From positions 83,122,501 through 83,186,500 of the forward strand of contig CM077593.1 in the NCBI GenBank assembly GCA_039654915.1: a stretch of DNA of 64,000 bases. The letters run 5' to 3'. Positions 12,417 to 21,187 of the stretch are shown here, piece by piece; positions within the stretch are counted from its first letter, which is position 1; every line of letters begins with the position of its first letter. Under the pieces are notes generated by a model. It was not told where the DNA came from and ran no database searches. It saw only the letters and a program-made list of their open reading frames with translations. The DNA is from Aquilaria yunnanensis (lineage: Eukaryota > Streptophyta > Magnoliopsida > Malvales > Thymelaeaceae). A program made the translations under genes and the position numbers.

Positions 12417-13690
12417 ATGGCAGAACGAACCAAAGGACATCTCATAGATATGAAGTCCAATATAGAAAGTATGGCTGAGCAAATGAAACAGTTAATGGAG
12501 TTAGCGACCCAAGTCCCCGTCAATGACCCACAAGATCTAACCTATCCTCCCCAATTCACTCAGAACAGGTCTCAGTTCAAGAGAAGCTCTTTCATGACTC
12601 AGGTCCATCTGATATCATTCATCTAAGGCACAGTCCAATTTTTGAAGAAAAGAAGCTCCTGCTTAAAGAAGAAGAGAATACTAAAAAAACTCGAGATCAT
12701 AGAAAAGAGACTGCGGACCATTGAAAGAGGCACTTTATCTCTTTTGATGAACAATCTTTGCTTGATACCAGATGTTGTGATTCCCTCATACTTTAAGGTA
12801 CCTGACTTTGTGAAATATGATGGAACAAGTTATCCCATCAATTATATTACGCTGTTTTTAAGGAAAATACAACCACTCACAAGAGACGAGAAAGTGTTGA
12901 TAGCACTTTTTCAAGAAAATCTTACAAAGTCAGCGCTACAATGGTATCTAAGTCAAGGTCTGAGAAACATCAAAGCCTGGAATGACCTCGTTTAAGCTCT
13001 CAATCAGTAACTGTGAACATGTTATAGACTTACCCCCTAGATCACCAAATTCTCCAGAATATAGAGAAGAAGGAACAAGAGACCTTTAAGGAATACGCAT
13101 AAAGGTGGAGACACTTAGCCGCACAAGTTCAACCATCTATGATAGAAAGAGAATTGATCACCCTGTTTACCCAAACACTAAATAAACCATTTTATGAAAA
13201 ACTAGTTGGGAACACTTCAAGTAGCTTTTCAAATATGGTTTTATCTGGAGAAAAGATCGAATTTGGAATTAAAACAGGAAAGCTGGTCGATTCTTCAATT
13301 AGAGGATGTTTCAATAAAAGAAGCGGAGCTGTCCAAAATATCATCTCCAAGTCCTATGGTCCAATACCACTCACGTTACAAGTGAAAGGATATCCTATTG
13401 AGATTGTAATCTCCAAGGCTTCCTCATCAGTACCACATACTACCACCAATGGGAAGAAATGCTACTCAAGTCGATTCAATTTTCACAAGTTACAAACCTG
13501 CTACCACCCATACCAACGGTAGCAAAGATCAAGTAGCCTCCTCTTCCAAGTTGGAATGACCCAAACGCCAAATACAAAATGTTCAATCGGGCATTTAATT
13601 GAAAATTGTGTGGCACTGAAACTCAAGGTCCAATAGTTGGTCGAGTTTAAATTCCTAGGCCATGATGTGATTGGTAATTGAAAGTAAAGA
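12417..13690 (+). pseudogene. Tat-type Ty3/gypsy gag, frameshifted
   Basis: The first ATG is at 12417. Recognisable Tat gag stretches are FKVPDFVKYDGTSYP (about 12800) and LTKSALQWYLSQGL (about 12930). A third is LITLFTQTLNKPFYEKLVGN (from 13154), with a nearby SGEKIEFGIKTGKLVDSS tract. A degenerate zinc-knuckle tail reads GHLIENCVALKLKVQ near 13590. These lie in different frames with stops at about 12624, 12993 and 13091, so no full gag can be made. Coding trace ends near 13690, where protease and pol should follow but are missing. Confidence 0.75.
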
Positions 13691-16188
13691 TTTTGAGCTG
13701 GAATTACATTGATTTTGGAAGGACTCTAAGTCAGATCCGATCTAACAGTTCGCACACACTTTTGAATAACAGGGAATCCTTTTACTAAGCTTGCATCTTT
13801 GAAAGCTTGACAAAGTAATCTAATAGTAAAAATCTCCTAGATTTAGTCCAGAATCTAGGGTGTAGTCTTTGTTAAATGGACACCTGGTATTCTTTTTCTT
13901 GGAACAACAAAAAGATGTAATGTGTGCATTCTACCACTTTTTACCTAAAATTTCCATTCTTACATCCACATATTCTACCATTTTCTACCAAAAATTCCAT
14001 TTTTACATCTATCTCTCACTCTTTGCCATTACACTACCCATTATTGCCATCACACTTTACTTTCTAAATGATACTACTCGTGGGTGAAAATAAAAAGTTA
14101 AGGGAAATTTGATAGTAATGATCTTGAAAGTGCTGCCAAATCTAGTAAGAAGGATTTCATATGTTGCACCTCAACCCTAAAAAAGAATTCATAGTGGTTA
14201 TCAACATCCTTGCAAGAAGTCTGGGGTTAGCTTCCAAACAAGGTAGCTCTCATATTAAATGACTTCAGTGGCCTCCCAATTCTCACAAACGCTCAATACA
14301 AAAAAAAAAAGATTCTCAGTTTTCCGCAACACAAATTCCAACAAAGGAAAGAAGTTTATCCCTTCCATCAAAAGCCATTAAAGGGAAAATCCAAAACAAA
14401 AAAAAAAGACTGAGAGCAAACACAAGCAACTAAGGCCACTTTAATCATTTCACTTCAAGAGGGCTATGATCTCAGTTCTTTGCAACACAAACTCCGAAAA
14501 GAGAAATTCATCCCTTCCATCAAAAGACAACAAGGGAAAATTCAAAACCAAAAAGGACTGAGAACAAGCACGAGCAAGCAAGGCCACTTGAGTCATCTCA
14601 CTTCAAGAGAGTTATCAAGTATGTCATCACCATAGCTCACAAAAAAAAAACAAAAAAAAAACAAAAAAAAAAAGAAAAGAAAAGAGGCTCAAGTTAGAGC
14701 AAAAGAAAGAAAAAAAGTGAGCTATGGATTCTAGACTGAAAACCTGCAAAGGCGGTCTAGAACACAAAAGCAACTTTCAAGCCAAGCATACATAAAGACC
14801 ACGATAGTTGGGGGGCAACAGATGAGGTTTAACTTTCTGGAAAGAGTGGTAAGTTTGAGGTCATCACTATTGAGTTTTTCATCATAATCAAATTTGCTCA
14901 CGAGTAGTATTAAAAGACCCTTCTTTCAAACCACTTAAACTTAACTTTCCTCAGACTTATCATCCTCATTCAGCTAAAAGACTATCATTGTGAAACATGT
15001 TTCTACCTTATTTAATACTGCTCACGAGTAGTATTAAAATACCCTTCTTTCACAACACTCAAACTTAACTTTACTCAGACCTAATATTTACCTCTTAATA
15101 TTATTCTCATTCAGCTAAAAGACTGCCACAAAAAAAAAACATTCAAACTTAACTTTCCTCACACCTAACAGTTACCTCTCGATATCATCCTCATTCAGTT
15201 AAAAGGCTATTATTGTGAATCATGTTTCTACCTTATTGCCTTGCACAGTTTATGTCTTCGAGTTGGAAAGGGAAGAATGGCAGGATATTTTAATTAAAAA
15301 CAAAGACCGTAAATTACTTTGTCAAGCTTTACAAATTGATGAAAGTTTTTCTTTAAGGCCAAACCATTATTCATTAATGTATGTAGACTTAAAAGTGAGG
15401 AGATAGCTTGAGTCTTTCTTTAATAAGATGTGGTTCTTGTAAGAGAAATTTATGATCAAGTGCCATCACAAAGGTCTAGAAATGCTCGACCTTCTGTTAA
15501 AGGCGAGGTGATACCTTTTATCCACATAAATACCATATTCAGGGGGGCAAAGTAGTCTCTACGAAGCGTAAGAGGAGTACTGCCAACAAAGAAGTTTAAT
15601 AGACAAGGGGGGCAAGTCTTATGGATCAAAACATGAGTTCAAGGAAGAGCAATCATTCAGATTATAACATGGGGATAAGTAAGTGTCGGCACGGTCACAA
15701 GAAAAAGGGCAAAGCAGACATTGAAAGTAGAGCCTTTGATGGTATCAAATCCATGACAATGGATGAGTACCCGAAAGAGATATAAATTATGAGGCGGGCC
15801 AACATTAAAGAAATTGAAGCCAAAATTCAAGAACAAGTCAAAGAAAGGGGACTTTGAAAAGAGTTGGGCTTTTGAGGCAGCAAACAAAAGCTGGAAAGCA
15901 TAAAGAGATTCAATGATAGTCCAAGAAGGCCATCACAAAGAGGATCCAGTAAAACAAAGATATAAAAAACTAGATCCATACAAAAAAAAAGCCATTAGTT
16001 ACACATGCTCTGCATTCATGCATTTCATATCATGCATACATAGCCTTTACATAACAAGGACCAAACGGGAATCACATTCACAGCACAGTTACAGCAGTAT
16101 AAGCTGAGATCTCAATGTCATCAGCTCTTACCAATCTATCACTGGATACACAGCTAATATGCGGGACCAACCCGCATCAGGAATTAAA
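13691..16188 (+). other. Non-coding spacer of the gypsy element with internal repeats
   Basis: No pol domain is recognisable here. A duplicated block of about 160 bp (14315-14620) shares CCCTTCCATCAAAAG and AAGGCCACTT. A second repeated block (about 14895-15240) shares CTCATTCAGCTAAAAG and CACGAGTAGTATTAAAA. Three purine tracts resemble internal polypurine tracts: GGGGGGCAAC near 14811, GGGGGGCAAAG near 15541 and GGGGGGCAAGTC near 15606. A 63-codon frame at 15215-15406 is not recognised and is not called as a gene. Confidence 0.55.
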
Positions 16189-16580
16189 GGATAAGGTAGA
16201 CAATATGTCAAAAGCCTGGAAATCGATTCAATAATCGAGACTACACCTGGAAGGACAGGATTGACGTCAGCTAGTAGTATCCAAGATAAGAGATAGCTAT
16301 AGCCAAGGATAAGGCATATATCAAAAAGGATAAAGTAGACAATATTGTCAAAAGCCTGGCAATTGATTTAATAATCGAGGCTACACTTGGAAGGATAGGA
16401 TTGATGCCAGCTTAGCAGCATCCAAGATAATAGATAGCTGTGGTCAAAGATAAGGCAGACATCAAGAAATATTGTCGTTGAAACTTTGTCAAAAGCGGAC
16501 AAAAGAATCAATAATCGAGGACTGGATCAACGTCAGCTCGATGGAATATCCAAGATAAAAAATATCTATCAAAATGAAGT
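16189..16580 (+). promoter_or_regulatory. Three 140-bp tandem repeats, enhancer-like, upstream of the first cargo ORF
   Basis: Repeat landmarks (TGTCAAAAGC) sit at 16206, 16346 and 16487, giving a period of 140-141 bp. The units carry many GATAA/GATAAG motifs, and ATCCAAGATAA recurs in all three. The first unit has a perfect TGACGTCA (16262-16269), a bZIP/TGA-type site; the third keeps ACGTCAGCT. The array ends about 120 bp before the first 182-aa ORF. An enhancer role is inferred from motif content and position only. Confidence 0.5.
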
Positions 16581-16700
16581 AGGATCTACTTTTCCGGTTA
16601 AACGGCGGATACGGTACTCCGTGACTCTCAAGTCGGTTCTCTCAGTTGCCCATAATAACTGATTCCTTCACCCCTTCTTTCTTTTACTTTCTCCTTGAAA

Positions 16701-17249
16701 ATGGATTCTACTTTTTCTGCCTTGCGAAAATATTTTCCTTCTCTCCCAATGAACATTCTCAAAAAGATCTACCAAGTTCGCTGTGAACGATTAAGAGTTC
16801 TGATGCACAAAGGAATCCCTGAAGATGTGCGGTGGTTAATCGAAGCCAAGGTTCGTCTGGCAAGTGAAATCCCAGAGGCATTTGTGTCTCACATGCCTGG
16901 TATAGGCAAAAGCTCTTATGCCAAAAAGCGAAGAGCGAAAAGGTTACAAGTCTCCCATAAATGTGGACGGTGGACTTGTAATACTAAATGTCGTTCTTTA
17001 GGGATGATCTCTGATAATCGAGAAGATAAAATACGATTCATTAAGAATGGCCTGAGTAAGGACTCGTTGGATGATATCCAATTGACTCTTGAGACGCATT
17101 CTTGTGGATCTGTGCAACGTGAACTTCTTGGTTTATGGAGCATTTTTCATGAAGAACGAAACCGTTACAGTCCCGGGAATCTGACTGTAAATGACCCTGT
17201 TTGCCAGCTTGTAAGAAAACTGGATGGGAAGCAAATCCTCGACTCATAG
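16701..17249 (+). CDS. Cargo ORF copy 1: 182-aa basic cysteine-finger protein
   Basis: Intact 182-aa ORF from the ATG at 16701, the position equivalent to the starts of the two following copies. It is about 70% identical to copy 2 over its whole length without a gap. Residues 67-82 form GxGKS plus a Lys/Arg-rich YAKKRRAKRL stretch. A finger follows with Cys 88, 93 and 97, but the first expected ligand (residue 85) is Ser. The C-terminal part keeps THSCG (132-136) and NDPVCQ (164-169). The basic-stretch-plus-finger layout resembles viral cysteine-rich nucleic-acid-binding proteins of carlavirus type; this is a pattern match, not a search result. Unlike copies 2 and 3 it has no TATA segment close upstream and instead follows the 140-bp repeat array. 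Confidence 0.7.
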   Translation: MDSTFSALRKYFPSLPMNILKKIYQVRCERLRVLMHKGIPEDVRWLIEAKVRLASEIPEAFVSHMPGIGKSSYAKKRRAKRLQVSHKCGRWTCNTKCRSLGMISDNREDKIRFIKNGLSKDSLDDIQLTLETHSCGSVQRELLGLWSIFHEERNRYSPGNLTVNDPVCQLVRKLDGKQILDS

Positions 17250-17409
17250 AAGCCGTTAATGCCGTTATTGGACGTAAAACCAGTGGAAGATGTGAGCCAC
17301 AGTCACAATTACTGTACATACAGTTTGTTATATTTAGAAAAGTTTGCATTTTCTTTTGACAGATGTACATGCTCTCCTAAGTGTAATCGACACGTTATCC
17401 ATTTCAACG

Positions 17410-17417
17410 CTATAAAT
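17410..17417 (+). promoter_or_regulatory. TATA box of cargo copy 2
   Basis: CTATAAAT lies 88 bp before the copy 2 start, preceded by ACACGTTATCCATTTCAACG. The same arrangement recurs before copy 3 and, more weakly, before LOG. Confidence 0.6.
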
Positions 17418-17497
17418 GCATGTTTTTCCAGTCGGTTATCTAAGTTTCCTTCAATAACTAATTCCTTTCCATCATCTCTCAAATTCTTCTCTCATCA

Positions 17498-18046
17498 ATG
17501 GATTTTACTCTTTCTACCCTGCGAAAATACTTTTCTTCTCTTCCAATAAAAGTCCTTAAAAAGATCTACCTTGCTAGATGTGAAAGAATCAGAGTTTTTA
17601 CACGTAAAGGCATTCCCGATAATGTGCAGTGGATAATTGAAGCTAAGGTCCGTCTGGCGGGTGAAGTTCCAGATGCATTTATGCCCCGCATGCCCGGTTT
17701 AGGTAAAAGCCGTTATGCCAAAAGGCGAAGAGCAAAGAGACTAGGCGTGTGTTATAAATGTGGGCGATGGAATTGTATTACTAAATGTCGCTCTTTAGGA
17801 TACATCTCCATAAATCGTGAAGATAAAAGAAAATTCATTAAGAATGGCCTGCGTAAGGAATCTCTGGAAGATATCCGAGAGACTCTTGAAACGCATTCTT
17901 GTGGAAAAGTGCAAGGTGAAATTATCAGTTTATGGAGGACTTACCATAAAGAACGAAACCGTTACAGTCTTGGGAATGTGACTTTAAACGACCCTGTTTG
18001 TCAGTTTGTAAGGAAACTGGATGGGAAGCAAATCCCCGACTTATAG
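17498..18046 (+). CDS. Cargo ORF copy 2: 182-aa basic cysteine-finger protein, complete finger
   Basis: Intact 182-aa ORF from ATCAATGG. It is the only copy that keeps all four candidate zinc ligands, Cys 85, 88, 93 and 97 (VCYKCGRWNCITKC), directly after the basic AKRRRAKRLG stretch. N-terminal residues 1-60 look helical (LRKYF, VLKKIYLARCER). The C-terminal region has THSCG, KERNRYSLGN and NDPVCQFVRKL shared by all copies. A nucleic-acid-binding, possibly nuclear protein is the simplest reading. Resemblance to carlavirus-type cysteine-rich proteins is by motif order only. It has its own TATA segment and no intron, and is sense to the retroelement. Alternative: an unknown plant or retroelement family. 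Confidence 0.75.
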   Translation: MDFTLSTLRKYFSSLPIKVLKKIYLARCERIRVFTRKGIPDNVQWIIEAKVRLAGEVPDAFMPRMPGLGKSRYAKRRRAKRLGVCYKCGRWNCITKCRSLGYISINREDKRKFIKNGLRKESLEDIRETLETHSCGKVQGEIISLWRTYHKERNRYSLGNVTLNDPVCQFVRKLDGKQIPDL

Positions 18047-18195
18047 AAGGCATTGAAGCCATTACTGGACATAAATCAGTGGAAGATGAGAGCCACAGTA
18101 ATGATTGCTGTACATATAAGCTGTCATTTGTCTTTTCTTTTGACAATAATGTACTTGCTTCTGTAAGTGTAATTAACGCATTATCCCTTTCATCA

Positions 18196-18203
18196 CTATA
18201 AAT
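18196..18203 (+). promoter_or_regulatory. TATA box of cargo copy 3
   Basis: CTATAAAT lies 67 bp before the copy 3 start, preceded by ACGCATTATCCCTTTCATCA, closely like the copy 2 segment. Confidence 0.6.
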
Positions 18204-18262
18204 ATGTGTTAGTTATTTTCGTTTCCTACAATCACTAATTTCTTTCTTTGCCTCCTTCATCA

Positions 18263-18811
18263 ATGGAGTCTTCTCTTTCCACACTGCGAAAATATTTTCC
18301 TTCCCTTTCAATAAATGTTCTTAAAAAGATTTATCAAGCTAGATGTGAACGATTCAGAGTATTTATGCAAAAAGGCATTCCTGATAATGTGCGATGGCTA
18401 ATCGAGGCTAAGGTTCGTTCAGCTGGTGAAGTTCCAGAAGCATTCTTTCCCCGTATGCCCGGCTTCGGTAAAAGCGCTTATGCCAAAAAGAGAAGAGCAA
18501 AGAGGCTAGGCGTTTGTCATAATTGTGGATGGTGGATTTGCGGCAATAAATATCGTTCTCCAGGAGTGATCACCAGAAATCGTAATGATAGAATAAGATT
18601 CATTAAGAATGGCTTGCGTAAGGAATCTCTAGAAGATATTCGAGAGGTTCTTGAAGCGCATTCTTGCGGAATAGTGCAATTTGAGGTTGTTGGATTATGG
18701 ATAATTTTCCAAAAAGAACGAGATCGCTATAGTCTTGGGAATCTAACCCTAAACGACCCTGTTTGCCAGTTTGTGAGAAAGCTAGATGAGATGCAAATCA
18801 CCGATTCATAG
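18263..18811 (+). CDS. Cargo ORF copy 3: 182-aa basic cysteine-finger protein, one ligand lost
   Basis: Intact 182-aa ORF starting at the ATG in CATCAATGG, aligned with copies 1 and 2. An upstream in-frame TTG is ignored. It is about 72% identical to copy 2, with no gaps. It keeps the basic YAKKRRAKRLG stretch and Cys 85, 88 and 93, but residue 97 is Tyr, so the finger lacks its fourth ligand. The region from 91 to 110 is the most diverged. The C-terminal motifs (HSCG, RYSLGNLTLNDPVCQFVRKL) are conserved. Its own TATA segment lies just upstream. Equal length and open frame despite roughly 28% protein divergence argue that the copies were selected after duplication. Confidence 0.72.
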   Translation: MESSLSTLRKYFPSLSINVLKKIYQARCERFRVFMQKGIPDNVRWLIEAKVRSAGEVPEAFFPRMPGFGKSAYAKKRRAKRLGVCHNCGWWICGNKYRSPGVITRNRNDRIRFIKNGLRKESLEDIREVLEAHSCGIVQFEVVGLWIIFQKERDRYSLGNLTLNDPVCQFVRKLDEMQITDS

Positions 18812-18862
18812 AAAGCATTGAAGCCATTACTGGACGCAAAATCAGTGGAAGACATGAACCAA

Positions 18863-19135
18863 AGTCACGATTACTGTACATGCTAGCTGTCGCTTTTGAA
18901 ATTATCCTCCCAATAATGTACCCACTCCTGACATGAGATACAGTTATGACTACTGTATATAGCAGCTACTTTTGAAATTTTCCTTCTCTTCCAACAATCA
19001 CGTACTTACTCCTGACGTAAGCTACAGTAGTGACTACTGTGTATGCTAGTTGCTTTTGAAATTTTCCTCCTCTTTTAACGATAGTGTACCCATACCTGAC
19101 CAGAGTCATACTTGTGACTACTGTGAATAGCTGGC
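18863..19135 (+). repeat. About 84-bp tandem repeat between copy 3 and LOG
   Basis: Landmarks recur at 18863, 18942, 19026 and 19110, giving periods of 79, 84 and 84 bp. Each unit has a GACTACTGT-type core, GCTTTTGAAATT and a GTAC...CTGAC block. One core (near 19025) is a perfect inverted repeat, ACAGTAGTGACTACTGT. The second unit ends in TGACGTAAG (from 19013), an as-1-like half site. Shorter matching pieces occur after copies 1 and 2, so LOG appears to have an expanded version of the shared intergenic module. Confidence 0.7.
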
Positions 19136-19184
19136 AATAATATATCCATTCTTGAAAAAAAATTATTACTTTATCTTTTCATCT

Positions 19185-19192
19185 CTATAAAT
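19185..19192 (+). promoter_or_regulatory. TATA box of the LOG ORF
   Basis: CTATAAAT lies 49 bp before the LOG start, preceded by TTTATCTTTTCATCT, similar to the segments before cargo copies 2 and 3. An out-of-frame ATG at 19218 precedes the LOG start and could act as a short upstream ORF. Confidence 0.6.
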
Positions 19193-19233
19193 ATATCCTC
19201 TTTTCTTCTTTTCTCACATGGGTAAGGATAGGA

Positions 19234-19863
19234 ATGGAGAAAACCTCCACTCGTAAATCCCGAAGTATTTGTGTATTTTCTGGAGCTTTTCCTGGAGAAG
19301 ATGAAGAGTACTTAAAGGCAGCCAACCATTTGGGTAGTGTATTAGCTGAGCGAAAAATACACTTAGTTTATGGAGGAGGTAGTGTCGGATTAATGGGAGC
19401 TGTAGCATCAGCAGCATCTTTAGGAGGAAGCCAGGTTCTGGGTATTATCCCTGCATCTCTGAAATCGGTTTCTGGGGGCACAATTGGAGAAGAGCTAGTG
19501 GTTAAAAATCTGCAAAAGCGTTTGTTACAAATGCTTTTTAATGCTGATGCTTTTATCGCTCTACCAGGTGGCTTTGGCACATTAGGAGAAGTCTTCCAAA
19601 TCGCTTCCATGGCCCAACTTAATTTGCATCAAAAACCCATTGGGCTGTTAAATGTTAACTATTTCTTCGCAGGTCTATTATCTTTTATGAATCGTGCTGT
19701 GAAGCAGAAGTTTATCCCTGAGGTGACACGACGAATCATAATATCCGCAACAACTGCTGAAGAATTGCTAGATAAAATGCAAGCTTTTGTTCCTGAACCA
19801 GATCCAGCGATGATCCAAATAGACTGGGCACGACAGTCTTTCCCAACCAGTTCCATCCCATAA
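19234..19863 (+). CDS. LOG: LOG-like cytokinin riboside 5'-monophosphate phosphoribohydrolase
   Basis: Intact 209-aa ORF with the full LOG/Rossmann-like fold signature. It has YGGGSVGLMG (46-55), a Leu/Arg-rich KNLQKRLLQM (91-100) that keeps the conserved arginine at 96, and the family motif PGGxGTxxE as PGGFGTLGE (111-119). MAQLNLHQKPIGLLNVNYFF (126-145) is then typical of plant LOGs. The enzyme family releases active cytokinin bases from nucleoside monophosphates in the cytosol. Length fits the family (about 200-240 aa). There are no introns, whereas plant chromosomal LOG genes have several, so it was probably captured through an RNA. The Lys after Arg 96 seen in typical LOGs is replaced here. 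It lies in sense orientation inside a gypsy element, with its own TATA segment. Whether it is active or expressed is unknown. Confidence 0.88.
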   Translation: MEKTSTRKSRSICVFSGAFPGEDEEYLKAANHLGSVLAERKIHLVYGGGSVGLMGAVASAASLGGSQVLGIIPASLKSVSGGTIGEELVVKNLQKRLLQMLFNADAFIALPGGFGTLGEVFQIASMAQLNLHQKPIGLLNVNYFFAGLLSFMNRAVKQKFIPEVTRRIIISATTAEELLDKMQAFVPEPDPAMIQIDWARQSFPTSSIP

Positions 19864-20378
19864 TTGTCCTTTTACCCGGCCTGTTGAAGCATTGTGGAAG
19901 AAGAAGCGATCTGATCCGTTTTTCTTGTCCTTTCGTTTTAATTATCAGCATTTTCTTTCGTATTTCAGTTTTTTCTTTTCAGGGAATTTCGTTTTTTTAT
20001 AATATAGTTTCGTCCATGCTGATATTAAAACCATGCGACAATGCCTTTAGGTTGGAATGGCTGAGTAAAGAGTAATTTTTATTACTCTTGAGACGCATCC
20101 TATTAGGTCTACTAGGCATAATATTTTGGGGTAGTTAAGCTTTAACCTTATTCGGATGACATATCTCACAAGGGAATCTATATTTACTGAAGAAAATATT
20201 AGATGAACCTTGAATATTGATTCCAAACATCCGTTCCCTTTACATAATTTGTCAGTGTTATTGTCATCATCAAGATTCACTCGTTTTATCGAAGCCTAAT
20301 TCTTTGCGCTCGCCTATTATGAAAATTCACACTTTCGAAGAAAATTATTCCAATTTCAATTGCTTTCATATAAATTTC
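19864..20378 (+). other. Spacer after LOG
   Basis: It probably holds the 3' untranslated region of the LOG unit. I see no further coding domain and no clear repeat. Confidence 0.4.
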
Positions 20379-21187
20379 GCTCGAGGTCCTAAGGAAAGCT
20401 CCTTAGCCTCAATCAATTTTCATCAATCCGAGGTTTTAAGGATGGAACCTTTGCCTCGAGATCAATCAATCAATCCGAGGTTTTAAGGATGTAACCTTTG
20501 CCTCGAAATTAATCAATCAATCCGAGGTTTTAAGGATGGAACCTTTGCCTCGAGATCAATCAATCAATTCGAGGTTTTAAGGATGGAACCTTTACCTCGA
20601 CATCAATCAATCAATCCGAGGTTTTAAGGATGGAACCTTTGTCTCGACATCAATCAATCAATTCGAGGCTTTAAGGATGGAACCTTTACCTCGACATCAA
20701 TCAATCAATCCGAGGTTTTAAGGATGGAACCTTTGCCTCGAAATCAATCAATCAATATGAGGTTTTAAGGATGAAATCTTTGCCTCGAGATCAATCAATC
20801 AATCCGAGGTTTTAAGGATGAAACCTTTGCCTCGAGATCAATCAATCAATTCGAGGTTTTAAGGATGGAACCTTTGCCTCGACATGAATCAATCAATCCG
20901 GGGTTTTAAGGATGGAACCTTTGCCTCGAGATCAATCAATCAATTCGAGGTTTTAAGGATGGAACCTTTGCCTCGACATCAATCAATCAATCCGAGGTTT
21001 TAAGGATGGAACCTTTGCCTCGAAATTAATCAATTTTCATACATCGGGGTTTTAAGGATGGAAACTTTGCCTCGAAATCATTCAATTTTCATACATCGGG
21101 GTTTTAAGGATGGAACCTTTGCCTCGAAACTAATCAATTTTCATCGGGGTTTTAAGGATGGAACCTTTGCCTCGAAATCAATCAATC
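20379..21187 (+). repeat. Hairpin-forming 47-bp tandem array, about 17 units
   Basis: Thirteen units recur at exactly 47 bp (GAGG starts at 20430, 20477 and so on to 20994). Three more follow at 46 to 52 bp, and a diverged first unit starts near 20384. Each unit has the form CGAGG-TTTT-AAGG-atggaa-CCTT-TG-CCTCG followed by an ATCAATCAATCAAT linker. CGAGG/CCTCG and AAGG/CCTT can pair, so each unit can fold into a two-segment stem-loop. Substitutions are few, implying recent amplification or homogenisation. Confidence 0.9.

Noticed and set aside
15215..15406. 63-codon frame in the gypsy spacer
   Set aside because: No recognised domain, no promoter segment and surrounding decayed repeats; kept only as a note.
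16695..16700. Upstream non-ATG start for cargo copy 1, and the TTG at 18248 for copy 3
   Set aside because: The ATGs at 16701 and 18263 align with the start of copy 2 and give equal 182-aa proteins.
16189..19863. Agrobacterium-type cellular T-DNA with separate intronless genes
   Set aside because: The genes lie inside a complete LTR element with target-site duplication, and the 182-aa proteins show no likeness to plast-family proteins that I can see.
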